64,000 nt of DNA from Syncephalis fuscata (Eukaryota; Zoopagomycota; Zoopagomycetes; Zoopagales; Piptocephalidaceae): NCBI GenBank assembly GCA_025786725.1, contig JAHLTZ010000029.1:62001-126000 (forward strand), in the 5' to 3' direction. Below are positions 49,067 to 60,890 of this stretch, one piece after another. The position numbers and the translations under genes are program-made. The notes below the pieces were generated by a model. It did no database searches. It saw only the letters and a program-made list of their open reading frames with translations, and had not been told where the DNA came from. The stretch's first letter is position 1, and each line of letters starts with the position of its first letter.

Positions 49067-49787
49067 AGTAATTAAGATAAACAACGCTTGTTACGATTAC
49101 CGCTTGGTTTAGAAAATGCACAGCTGCCCACAATTCCTGCGTCCGATAGTAGCAACGATAGTAGTAGAAAGCGTATAGCTATAAATTCACCAGTATAGGT
49201 AGCAAGAAAGTGGAATAATAATGAAAACAAGTGACTGGGAGTTATTCATCAGCTTTCATCCACTTATAATTGGCCAGCACATAGATTAATGTGAGGGTCT
49301 AATATAAAAACAAAACTTGATTACAAAGTAACAAATTTAGTATATTATTTACAACAATTCTATTATTTATTTTTACTTTCACTTTAACAAGCTATTACTA
49401 TGATTCGTAGCGAGCAAACGGAACAGGCGAGAAGACAAGCTTAGGTACTGGCCAATAAACATAATGATAGCATACCGCAGTTAGGTGTGCCTGCTGCCGG
49501 CCTAATGGTTGCATGTCCTGTGTGCCAGTCAGGCGTGGCAAATTATATACTATTGGTAGTGCATATGGAAAGACAGCATCCAAAAGTTCCTATTCTACGT
49601 CCAAAGTTGTTTATAGCTACTTATATTTGATAAATATCTACTATAGATATTTGTTATGTCGTCGTGGTATTACTTGCTTAATCCGTGTTATAATAGCAGT
49701 AAATGCAACAATCTATTTAAAACACTTTTAGTTGCTATAATATGCAAATAAATCTTTATTACTAAACCAGATGTCACTTATTTAAAA
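49067..49787. other. Intergenic between YOS9 and the first 7TM gene
   Basis: Holds a 61-codon minus-strand ORF (49398-49583). Farther down, at about 49240-49300, a short frame after a TATTAG acceptor reads TLTLIYVLANYKWMKADE and stops. They could be two exons of a small membrane protein, but no family is recognised and the join is not convincing. Confidence 0.3.
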
Positions 49788-50798
49788 TTAGCTATTTGTT
49801 GTTTCGGGAAGTTGTTGATACGTTTTAACTGTTTCAATTTGCGATAAATGCATAATATGTTCAGTTCGTGGGCGATGCGATAGTCTAATAATCTTACGCA
49901 TGCTATCGCAATGCTTGACTAGAATTGTTGAAGAAATAAGCCTAGCTTTGGTTTAGTATAGTGTAACGTTTTGTCTAAGATTTACTTACCAATCAATGTC
50001 AAAAAAGTATTCTGAAAAACTCTCGCCAATTTCAAGAAAAATGGAAATGCCACATAATATATTACAAGTGACTACTAGTGCCATCGTTTGAATGCCTTCC
50101 TGTGCTAGGCGTTTCCATGCCTCTGATCCAAAAAGTTTATATTGTTTATAGGCAACATAGCTGAAAATACTAGAAAATAAAAGATTGATGGGTAACACCG
50201 ATCCAGACCAATACCAAGGAAAGGCAGCTGGATAGAAAGCAACGCAGCCTTCATTATCAATTAAAGTAAGGCGCATTACAGCAGCACCCATTATTGGATA
50301 GCCTGCTTGAGGTAAGATGCATATTATACCAACAATCAAAACCCAACGTGGCCTACACAATACAAGGTAGGCTTTCTGCAAAATGATTGCGCTGCAGCAA
50401 ACAAGCGACGTGCCTATTCCTAAAATATTGTACCAGCATAGTATTCGGCAGCTTAAACCGAATGACGATAATGTCTGAGTGCTCAGTATACCTAGAATAA
50501 GGCCCGAAATTGATGAAATTAAGCAGCACCACGATGAAAGTTTACGAGAGCCAGCAACGATCATTTTAATGGAAATATACACATTTTGTGCAAAGATATA
50601 ACCGAATATCATCATAAACGCCACTTGGCCATTAAAACCAAACATACGTTTTTGCATTAAATCTCTATCGTCACCAGATTCTATTATATGATCAACGGCT
50701 TGCACCTCGCCTAGTGGATAAAGAGAAATACCAAGAAAATAAGTGGCGTTCTTTTCCCACTCGGGGCCAAGAACTGGAACATTGTAATCAATTGGCAT
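49788..50798 (-). CDS. Seven-transmembrane family protein, member 1
   Basis: Exons 49990-50798 and 49788-49941, intron 48 nt, 320 residues. A ~60-residue N-terminus (TEW/PEWEKNATYFLGISLYPLG) is followed by seven hydrophobic segments. The last is split by the intron at a Trp codon. A conserved cytosolic-type loop reads KQYKLFGSEAWKRLAQEG, and the tail contains SHRPRTE and LSQI. I do not recognise the family. The topology suggests a receptor- or transporter-like protein in a lineage-specific expansion. It has a direct-orientation sister at 58172-59167 sharing long identical stretches and about 700 bases of upstream DNA. Frame intact. Confidence 0.8.
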
Positions 50799-50946
50799 TA
50801 TTACGCTAAATACAAAGATAATAAAAATGTTTAGGTAAAATATAGAACTAAGCTGAATAATAACAATGTTATTGTTTCTCTATCTATGTATGTTCATATA
50901 TATATACAAACGATATTGCGGATAATTGATATATACGGCTCTAGTA

Positions 50947-50952
50947 CACGTG
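50947..50952. promoter_or_regulatory. Conserved CACGTG box upstream of 7TM member 1
   Basis: CACGTG (E-box/bHLH-type palindrome) lies in a conserved block (ttgatatatacg...tctagtacacgtg) 149 bases upstream of the minus-strand start. The same block stands 154 bases upstream of the sister gene at 59167. Its conservation within diverged upstream DNA suggests regulation; binding is unproven. Confidence 0.4.
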
Positions 50953-51723
50953 GCATGGTAACCCTGTATAAAACAGGCCTTGGCTTACGAAGATTCTTGT
51001 TGGCAATAGCGGTATAGACGAAGAATGACTAATGTTTAATAAATATATACAACTATATGACTACCTTTAATGTTAAGCTAAATAAACAGTATATTTGTAG
51101 TTTTACTGTTTAACATCCAATATAAAATAATAGCAAATGCTATCATAAAATAAAGAAATGCTACCGCAGTGAATAGTAGGCACATACAGCGATAACAGTA
51201 TGCACATCCTAACAAATGTGGTGGACTGTGACAGTGATTCAATGGATTACCCGGATGTTAAACATCGACTTTGCTTATTATGGTAAAAAATACCATGTGC
51301 AGCCTGATCACTGCTAAATTGTTACAAAAATAGAAATATTTATGCAACCTGTGGATTATCGATGGTCTAGAATAAAAATAAACCATTTTCTATTGTATTG
51401 CTGCGAGTTATATTGAAAATCCAATGAGCCATTGGTTTTTTAAAGCTATACAATATTCTTACAGTCAAATGCACGGATGACATACACTTAATGTAAATAC
51501 ATGTTGTAATTGCCTATATTCAACCAAGTATTGATCTTTACGTTAGTTTTATTTTATTTAATAAAACATTGGGCATTATATTATTAAAAATAATCAAGTA
51601 AACAAAGCTATAAGTTTATAAACAATATATAATGCTAATATTGACTGATACAACGTGTATTTTATAAATTATTACATGTATGGAAAAATACTAAATTAAA
51701 CACTCTGATTTACATAATATTCA

Positions 51724-53100
51724 ACAATATATAATATGATTTTAACACACTATAAAGTCTTAGCCACTTTTGCTATCGTATTGTGTTAATTCTTATTATA
51801 TGGTTAAAACTAAATAATCTATACCGTCCATGTTTTGCATTGCATTCAGCAGCAATATAAGTATTATTGCGCACAGCTCATACCGCGTAACAGCAGTGCA
51901 TGCATGCATATCATTCATTAGCCTATTCGAGACCTCGTATAAACCAGTGTTGGGTGCTAGTGCACATACAATCACTGAATATATACCATATGGTATGCCT
52001 TTTAATGTGCAGAACCATTCACTTATTTTCCTAATTATATAAATTCTAAAACTTGTAACAGTCATTCAGCTACTCAACTATCTATTATTTCTATATTATT
52101 ATTATAATTCATTTTGTTTATACTATATTGTACCCGCAACAATGCCATTTATTGACAATAGCGATGGTTTATATCTTAAGCGGTTGAACCATCTTTCAAA
52201 CGAATGGAATATGGCTGTCATTCACTTGGTACTATATCAATATACGGCTTTTACATGCAAGCTACTGGTAATATCCAAGAACAACGTGACCAATTATTAG
52301 GCATTCAAATGCAGATGGTGCTGTTATATATAGTGCTGTATGTATCTACACACAACTGTATTACTATCAGTAGAATGGTTATAGCACAACCTTATGCAAT
52401 AGCTGCATGGTGCTGTTTAATTCCATCTTTTGTAGGTTTTTTAACTGGAATATTTGTTATAATTGCAGTACTAGGCGGTTCAATGGCTTGTCGAGAGCTT
52501 ACATTGACAATTTTAACTGGAATGGCTTTTGCTAATCCATGTAACAGTTTGGTTTTACTTCAAAAAACATATTTAATACCATCATGTCCAAAATAAATTA
52601 TATACATTGGTACTCCGCTTATACTAGCTCAACTAAGCTTTATAACTGTGCTTTTCTATAGCATATTTACTATCGAAACAAAAGTCGGCTGCGTAGATTA
52701 TCATCCAAAGCTGTTTTTATGGTATTGGTTTTCTGTTTCTATGCCTGATAACATACTATTATCAGCACTTTTTAGTCGAATTGCACTAAAGCAATATCGG
52801 ATGTTTGGCTCAGACATGTGGAAGCGATTAGCCCGTGATGGTTTACAAATAATGTCCATGACTGTGCTGTGCAATACTATATGCTGTGTGGCCGTTGTGT
52901 CTCGAATCGGAGAAGATAATACTGACTATTCTTTATTGTCGATTGGTAAGGGCGGTAATATATAATATTGCGTAAACTAATTGGTCAATATATAGGGTGG
53001 TTATTGCTACGCTACTAGCCAAACATTGTGAAAAATGCGCAAAACTAGGGATGAATCAACCCGACCCAAGACCGAATATATGATTGGCGTATCACAGATT
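51724..53100 (+). repeat. Left arm of ~1.37 kb inverted repeat
   Basis: Runs from about 51724 (caatatataatatgatttta) to about 53100, and pairs with 56060-57427 in the opposite orientation. The arms hold 7TM copies 2 and 3 with upstream DNA. Identity is high, with scattered substitutions and single-base gaps. The ~2.95 kb between the arms contains the intact 7TM gene at 54024-55037. Confidence 0.8.
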
Positions 53101-53118
53101 GCTACCAAACTTTGATAA
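52142..53118 (+). pseudogene. 7TM-family copy 2
   Basis: Starts MPFIDNSDGLYLKRLNHLS. One base is missing near 52217, a second near 52925, and a third in exon 2 near 53033. Independently, a TAA replaces the PKW tryptophan codon at about 52593-52595. Splice donor (52946) and acceptor remain. The tail ends early after SQIATKL. If the single-base gaps are sequence errors, the remaining lesion is the stop, giving a ~150-residue protein with about three membrane spans. Confidence 0.75.
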
Positions 53119-54023
53119 TAAATTAATGATTTAAATACAGCATCTAAATAATTATACAATTAATATTGCAACGAACTATGGTTAAATAAATAAAATGCAA
53201 ATACTATATAATATTAATTAATAAAAAAGATACTATATAAATTATTGTAGTAAATTTGATATTTTGTTCGAATGCATAATGTTTTATGTGATACCTGTTG
53301 CGTCGACTAATATTGGAATTAAGCACTTTTACATAACTTTATAGTATATATTAATTTGTTTAGTTTCAATATTAATGCTATATTGTTTAATTAAATACCG
53401 ATAAAATGGCATTAAAAATTAACAATTTATTAAAAATAGACAAGCACAACATGTGTTTATATTGAGCGTTTATTATCTATTATTCTGAAAATATACTAAA
53501 TGTGATGCAGCAATTATACAATATGTCTTGTACATTCAGCATTAAAATTAGGCATTATCACAAGTATTTACAACCTATTACCTAACTGATAATCTTAACA
53601 ATATATGATATAGTTTTAGTACATTACATAATTCTATTCATTTGCTATAATGCCAATCTTTATTATATGGCTGAAAAAACAGAATAATTTAACTCGCCTA
53701 TGTTCAGCCTTGCATTCTGAAGCAATACAGGTTTTATTGTGCATAAATCACACCCCGTGATAGTAGTGCACATATATGCTTATCAGTATTGACATATTTG
53801 AAACCTCTTATAAACCCGTACCGAAGTCTTAGTAGAACATACATTCACTGCAATATAAACCATAGGGTATCGGTTCCTAATAGGCGAGAACCCATTTACT
53901 TCTTCTTCTTCTTCGCCGCATAACATCTTAAAATTTACGACAATTATTCAGTCGCTTTGCTATTTATTATATTATATTAATACAAATAAGATATCTTACT
54001 TATACTATAACATACCAGCAACA

Positions 54024-55037
54024 ATGCCGTTTATTGATGGTAGTTACGGCGTAAATCGTGAGCGACTGGATCGTATGGCAAGCAAATGGAATACGACTGC
54101 TGATTCCCTTGGTAATATACCATTATACGATTTTTACATGCAAGCTGCTGGTGATATTCACGAACAGCGTGATCGATTATCAGGTACTCAAATGCAAATA
54201 GTACTGTTAACTGCGGTACTGTATGTATCTATATACAACTGTATTTCTGCTATCAGGATGATTATGGCACGGCCATATACAATAGCTGCATGGTGCTGTT
54301 TATTTCCATCACTTATAGGCTGTTTAGCCCCAATATTTTTTGCGAATGCGGTGTTAGGCGGCTCAGCGACCTGCCGAGACATCATGCTGGTAATTTTGAT
54401 CGGAATGGTTCTTGTTAATCCATGCAACAGCTTGGTCTTACTCCAAAAGATATATTTGATATTGTCTCGTCCAAAATGGATTATATACGTTGGTATTCTA
54501 CTTATAACAATTCAGCTAAGCTATATAACTGCGCTGTTCTATAGTACATTTACTTTCGAAACAAAAGTCGGCTGCGTAGATTATTATCCAAAGATATTTG
54601 TATGGTGTTGGTTATCTGTTTCTATGCCTGGTAACATACTGTTTTCAGTCCTTTTTAGTCGAATTGCACTAAAGCAATACCGAATATTTGGATCGGACAT
54701 GTGGAAACGATTGGCACGCGATGGTTTGCAAATAATGTTTATGACTGTGCTGTGCAATATGATCTGCTCTTCAGTCATTGCGTTTCGGATTGGAGGAAAC
54801 AATGCCGAACTATGCTTTATTATAGACTGGTAAGAAGTGGTAGTATGTTTTGGAATATAAACTAACTGATCAATGTATAGGGTGGTTATTACTACGCTAC
54901 TAGCCAAACACTGTGAAATAATGTGCAAGACTAGTGGTGAATCAAATCGACCCAAGACCAAATATATGCGTGGTGTATCACAAATCATTACTATGACACC
55001 AATAGCAGAGAATGATGATTTAAGACATGAAATATAA
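54024..55037 (+). CDS. Seven-transmembrane family protein, member 3 (intact)
   Basis: Exons 54024-54829 and 54881-55037, intron 51 nt with an ACTAAC branch site, 320 residues. MPFIDGSYGVNRERLDRM opens a ~55-residue hydrophilic N-terminus; seven hydrophobic segments follow. The loop reads KQYRIFGSDMWKRLARDG, and the tail carries SNRPKTK and VSQI. It keeps the PKW tryptophan lost in its three close relatives. It sits between the arms of the inverted repeat, so the flanking copies probably arose from a gene like this. No known family recognised. Confidence 0.8.
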
Positions 55038-56006
55038 GCAGTTTTGGCACATTATTAATATTATAGAAATTAAGCGCTTATCATTGATAGTGAAATATGG
55101 ATAAAGAACAATTTCATTTGCAACAAACCCATTGACTGCATCAATATGTTATAAAAAAGCAAATTATATACAAAATAAGTCTAGAGGAGTTATTACAACA
55201 GAGATTCAAAAGATTTATATCGATTTCATGGACGAGTGGTCTTTTTATGGCTTAATTCAAAAACTTTATTATCTATTGTTGATTTAACAAACCAATTACT
55301 CATTTGATAACAAAATATAGCAATATGGCTTTATAGATAATGTATTACATCAGATCTGGACTGTCATATACAACCTTATACTTAGTGCGCAATAAATCTA
55401 TATTCTACTCACACTTTATATGTATAACAACATCGGATTACCATGATGTATATTTATATTTGCATATTATATTGCTTTATGCGCGCAGCTACAAATACAT
55501 ACCAGTAATATAACTAATAAGTGATATCATATACTTGTCGTATGTATTGCTGCAATATGGTTTATAGCTAAATTATGGCGTATTGAGAAACCAGCACTAG
55601 TTTAAATTAATTTACAGTTTTAAATCATCGGTGACTGATAAGCAGGCAATTGGTAATACTGTTTCAGCATGATCTGGATATGATAAACCATGTGTCTGTA
55701 ATAGGATACAATACTAAAGTTTAAACCAACTAAATTGCTTTAATCTATCGATCATAAATAGAAATTAACACAAAAGCTACATTATACTAAATAAATCTGC
55801 ATTGTGTTATAAACAATATCAAACCATATATTATTAAGAATCAACAATATGCAAATGGTAGTTTCTATCTACACAAAGAATACTTACATAGATGAGTAGT
55901 TTTCTAAGAAATCAAAAATAACAAGCTTATATAACCTTTTACGCATATATAATGATATTTACAATTTATTAACTTAATTGTAATTTTTAGGATATATAAA
56001 AGCGGC
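55038..56006. other. AT-rich spacer inside the inverted repeat
   Basis: Between the intact gene and the right arm. No ORF of interest, repeat or RNA gene recognised. Confidence 0.5.
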
Positions 56007-57014
56007 CTATATTTTATATTTCAAGCTATCATTTTCTGCCGTTGGCGCTGCAGTAGTAATTTGTGATACACCAAGCATATATTTGGTCTTGGGTCGGGTT
56101 GATTCACCCTAGTTTTGCACATTATTTTACAGTGTTTGGCCAGTAGCGTAGCAATAACCACCCTATATATTGACCAATTAGTTTACGCAATATTATATAT
56201 TACCACCCTTACCAATCGACAATAAAGAATAGATCAGCATTATCTTCTCCGATTCGAGACACAACGGCCACACAGCATATAGTATTGCACAGCACAGTCA
56301 TGGACATTATTTGTAAACCATCACGGGCTAATCGCTTCCACATGTCTGAGCCAAACATCCGATATTGCTTTAGTGCAATCCGACTAAAAAGGCTGAAAAC
56401 AGTATGTTACCAGGCATAGAAACAGAAAACCAATACCATAAAAACAGCTTTGGATGATAATCTACGCAGCCGACTTTTGTTTCGATAGTAAATATGCTAT
56501 AGAAAAGCACAGTTATAAAGCTTAGTTGAGCTAGTATAAGCGGAGTACCAATGTATATAATCTATTTTGGACATGATGGTATTAAATATGTTTTTTGAAG
56601 TAAAACCAAACTGTTACATGGATTAGCAAAGCCATTCCAGTTAAAATTGTCAATGTAAGCTCTCGACAAGCCATTGAACGGCCTAGTACTGCAATTATAA
56701 CAAATATTCCAGTTAAAAAACCTACAAAAGATGGAATTAAACAGCACCATGCAGCTATTGCATAAGGTTGTGCTATAACCATTCTATGATAGTAATACAG
56801 TTGTGTGTAGATACATACAGCACTATATATAACGCACCATCTGCATTTGAATGCCTAATAATTGGTCACGTTGTTCTTGGATATTACCAGTAGCTTGCAT
56901 GTAAAAGCCGTATATTGATATAGTACCAAGTGAATTGACAGCCATATTCCATTCGTTTGAAAGATGGTTCAACCGCTTAAGATATAAACCATCGCTATTG
57001 TCAATAAATGGCAT
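56007..57014 (-). pseudogene. 7TM-family copy 3
   Basis: The minus-strand mirror of copy 2. It starts MPFIDNSDGLYLKRLNHLS and keeps the reading copy 2 has lost near its start (AVNSLGTISIYGFYMQ). It has other single-base losses near 56843 and 56630 and in exon 2 near 56113. At the PKW position it has TAG. The tail is longer than in copy 2 and like that of the intact gene (AENDSLKYKI). It is the right arm of the inverted repeat. Confidence 0.75.
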
Positions 57015-57427
57015 TGTTGCGGGTACAATATAGTATAAAAAAATGAATTATTAATAATAATATAGAAATAATAGATAGTTGAGTAGCTGAATGACTGTTA
57101 CAAGTTTTAGGAATTTATATAATTAGGAAAATAAGTGAATGGGTTCTGCCATTAAAGGATACATATGGTTATATTAGTGATGTATGTGCACTAGCACCCA
57201 ACACTGGTTTATACGAGGTCTCGAATAGGCTAATAAATGATATGCATGCATGCACTGCTGTTACGCGGTATGAGCTGTGCGCAATAATACTTATATTGCT
57301 GCTGAATGCAATGCAAAAGCATGGACGGTATAGATTATTTAGTTTTAACCATATAATAAGAATTAACACAATACGATAGCAAAAGTGGCTAAGACTTTAT
57401 AGTGTGTTAAAATCATATTATATATTG
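56060..57427 (-). repeat. Right arm of ~1.37 kb inverted repeat
   Basis: Reverse complement of 51724-53100. The outer end is near 57427 (ctttatagtgtgttaaaatc), the inner end near 56060. The upstream part of the arm is more diverged (small indels around 57130-57180) than the coding part. Confidence 0.8.
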
Positions 57428-58171
57428 CTGGAAATCATCAGCTAAGCACCAGGCTATAGATATTGAGAACACTTAATTTTAGTGATGATCGCATAGAAGA
57501 TATTATATAAACTGCTGCATCACATTTAGTATTTTGTTCAAGTGTGTGCAGCATGGTAAATTTAGGTCACTAGTACACTAAAATCAAATATATACGAGTA
57601 CTATTGAGTTTATTTATAAATTTTAAAAATTTGTAATGATTTATAATGTCGCAGGTTTGATTAACAGCTAAATGATCTCTGGCTCTAAAAACTATACGAT
57701 ATTTCTACATTGAAAATACACGGACAGTATACGCTCAATATAAATACATGCTACTTTTGTTTATCTTTTAATAAAGCGATATTAGCGTAGAAATACTGCT
57801 TTATTGCTGTTTAGGCTAACGCTATTACAACATAATTACTGTAGCTTTTTTGCTCGTTCATCCAATCCCGCTGATGTCAGTTATAATATAGTTGTTGCTT
57901 TTAGATGGTATTTATAAAGTTACTAGCTTGCTCAATAGCTTCCTTGTAATGGTTTTTTTGTTAGAGGCGAGACTTGTCATTGTTTCTAGCGCAGAAAAGT
58001 GTATTTGATGCTCATAGTCCATTAAATACTTTGATCTGACTCAAAATATACCAGTTTATTCTAAGGGCATAAAAATGAATAATCAAGATATTTCTATTTG
58101 CTATGATTTGCGAATAAATCTAGCGATATTAGCACAATTGCTACATATTGACCAATTAACAGTCTATTATT
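57428..58171. other. AT-rich intergenic
   Basis: About 740 bases between the inverted repeat and the 3' end of the next 7TM gene. No ORF, repeat or RNA gene recognised. Confidence 0.5.
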
Positions 58172-59167
58172 CTATGGAAGTTGTTGAAAATGTTTAACTG
58201 TTTGAATTTGCGACAAATGCATAATATTTTCGGTTCGTGGGCGATGCGATAGCCTGCCAATCTTACGCATGTTACTGCAATGCCTAACCAAAATTGTTGT
58301 AGAGACAAGCCTAACATTGGTTTAGTATATTGTAACGTATTATTTAATATTTACTTACCAATCAATGTCAAAAAAAAACTCTGAAAAACTCTCGCCAATT
58401 TCAAAAAAAATGAAAATGCCACAAAATGTATTGCATGTGACTACTAGCGCCATCGTTTGAATGCCTTCCTGTGCTAGGCGTTTCCATGCCTCTGATCCAA
58501 AAAGTTTATATTGTTTATAGGCAACATAGCTGAAAATACTAGAAAATAAAAGATTGATGGGTAACACCGATCCAGACCAATACCAAGGAAAGGCAGCTGG
58601 ATAGAAAGCAACACAGCCTACATGATCAACTAAAGCAAGGCGCATTACAGTGGTGCCCATTATTGGATAGCCTGCTTGAGGCAAGATGCATATTATACCA
58701 ACAATCAAAACCCAACGTGGCCTACACAATACAAGGTAGGCTTTCTGCAAAATGATTGCGCTGCAGCAAACAAGTGACGAGCCTATTCCTAGAGTAATGT
58801 ACCAACAGAGTACTCTGCAGCTTAAACCGAATGACGATAATGTCTGAGTGCTCAGTATACCTAGAATAAGGCCTGAAATTGATGAAATTAAGCAGCACCA
58901 CGATGAAAGTTTACGAGAGCCTGCAGCGATCATTTGAACAGAAAGATACACATTTTGTGCAAAAATACAGCCAAATATTACCATAAATGCTACTTGGCTA
59001 ATAAACCCAACTAATCGCTGTCGCATTAAAGTTCTATCATCGGCAGAGTCCATTATATAGTCAACGGCTCGCATTTCTCCAAGTGGATAAAGAGGAATAC
59101 CAAGAAAATAAGTGGCATTCTTTTCCCACTCGGTCCCAAGTATTGAATTATTATGATCAACAGGCAT
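58172..59167 (-). CDS. Seven-transmembrane family protein, member 5
   Basis: Exons 58359-59167 and 58172-58310, intron 48 nt, 315 residues. Same architecture as member 1, with KQYKLFGSEAWKRLAQEG and the tail SHRPRTE...LSQIQTV. It is much closer to member 1 in the C-terminal half, where a stretch of about 170 bases is essentially identical, than in the first ~90 residues. Upstream homology continues for ~700 bases and includes the CACGTG block. Function unknown. Frame intact. Confidence 0.8.
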
Positions 59168-59320
59168 GCTTATATTAAATACAAAGATAATAAAAATGTA
59201 AGTAAAAGTAGTGGACTAGACTGGACTGAACAATGGCGGTGTTAGTGCTACTCTATCTTGCATGCTTATGTATATTTACACAGGTAACATTACGGATAAT
59301 TGATATATACGATTCTAGTA

Positions 59321-59326
59321 CACGTG
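59321..59326. promoter_or_regulatory. Conserved CACGTG box upstream of 7TM member 5
   Basis: Counterpart of 50947-50952, 154 bases upstream of the start, in the same conserved block. Confidence 0.4.
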
Positions 59327-59902
59327 ATATACTAATCCTGCATAACAGAGGCCTTGACTCTTAAGATTCTTTGTTTGCAATAACAGTATAGGTAAAACAA
59401 GAATGATTGATACTTAACAATAGATAAGAATATAAAAATATTTTTAATGTTAAGCTAAATAAACAACATATTTTGTAATCTCGATGCTTAATATTTAATA
59501 TGAAACGATAGCAAATGCTACCATATAATAAAACAAATGATGTCATAATAAATAATAGATCGCGTGCAACGATAAAAGTATGCGCAGCCTAACAGGTATG
59601 CTAACCTGTGGCAGTAATTCAATAGATTACCCGAAGATTTAGACATTGGTTTTGCTCGTTATGATGAAAAGCACCATGTGTAAATTGATTACAGCTAAAC
59701 TGTCGCAAAATGGTAATATCTATAGATTGTATACACTACCGAATGCACTAGATTACTCTCAATACCGGTTTTATAAAAGAATGCACTAGACTGTAAACAA
59801 GTTGTTTTCTATGATAATTGGTGCAAATAGCACTTTCAAAATACAATTTTATTTATAGGGTAGTTTGTACTTTTTAAATCATGAGTAAAGAATATAATAA
59901 TT

Positions 59903-60890
59903 TCAAATAGAATGATATGGGTTTGCCGTAACGATTTGCGACAGGTGTAGCACATTTTCGGTTTTGGGTTGATGTGATAATGTAAACATTTTACGCATAT
60001 TATAGCAATGCCTGACTAGAATGGTAGATGTAATAAGCCTAAAAAAAGTTAGTTTATTTGTACTGTCATTTTTCATCACTTACCAATCCATCAAAAAAAA
60101 CATTTCCGAATAGGTGCCACCTAAGTTGAAGATAATAGAAGTGCCACAGAATATATTACACAATACTACCACACTCATTGTTCGAATGCCGTCACGCGTT
60201 AGGCGGCGCCATGCTTCTGAGCCAAACAAACGATATTGTTGATAAATAGTATAGCAAAAAATACTTGAGAAAAGTATGTTGATAGGCGCAACAGATCCAA
60301 ACCAATACCATGGCATAGAAAGTGGATAGATTGAGACGCAGCCGTTATAAGCTTGGACTGTAAAACGACTAAAAAGGGTGACAAAAATTGCATAGCTCAT
60401 TTGAGGTAGCATGAAGATAATACCACAATTATCACCCAACGTGGCTTACATAGTGCTACATAAGCATTTTGAAGAATAATGGCGCTGCAACACACGAGGG
60501 AGCAAGTAAGCCCCCATACAACATACCAAACTAATGTACGACAGTTTAATCCAGTTGGAGTCATTATCTGACTAGCTACTAGTCCCAAACCTACTCCTGT
60601 GCAAGAGGATATTAGGCAGCACCATGATGATAATTTACGAGCATTAGCTACAAGCATTTTAACTGAAAGAAAAAGATTATTTGCAAAGATATAAGCTAAC
60701 ACGATCATACAGGCAACCTGGCATTGGAAACCAAATAATCGTTGTCTTATTAATGCCTTATCCTCAGGAGATTCCATTATAAAATCCATTATATTAATTT
60801 CGCCAAGCGGATAAAGAGGTATTCCCAAGAACCGAGTGGCGCCTTTTATCCACTCGGTTCCAAGGATTTTATTATATGGATCGTCGGCAT
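59903..60890 (-). CDS. Seven-transmembrane family protein, member 6 (two single-base breaks)
   Basis: Exons 60084-60890 and 59903-60038, intron 45 nt. ATG-CCG is followed by a one-base loss (about 60886) before the conserved ILGTEWIKGATRFLGIPLYP. A second loss at about 60423 (GTGG where relatives imply GTGGG) splits the frame after KPRWVIIV. Restoring a base at each place returns the total to a multiple of three and about 314 residues. Motifs: QQYRLFGSEAWRRLTRDG, tail SHQPKTE and LSQIVTA. It is the most diverged minus-strand member. It is either a gene with sequence errors or a young pseudogene. Confidence 0.65.

Noticed and set aside
49240-49583. Possible two-exon small membrane protein
   Set aside because: The putative last exon (IYVLANYKWMKADE) looks coding, but no family is recognised and the join to the upstream ORF is not supported by a clear donor.
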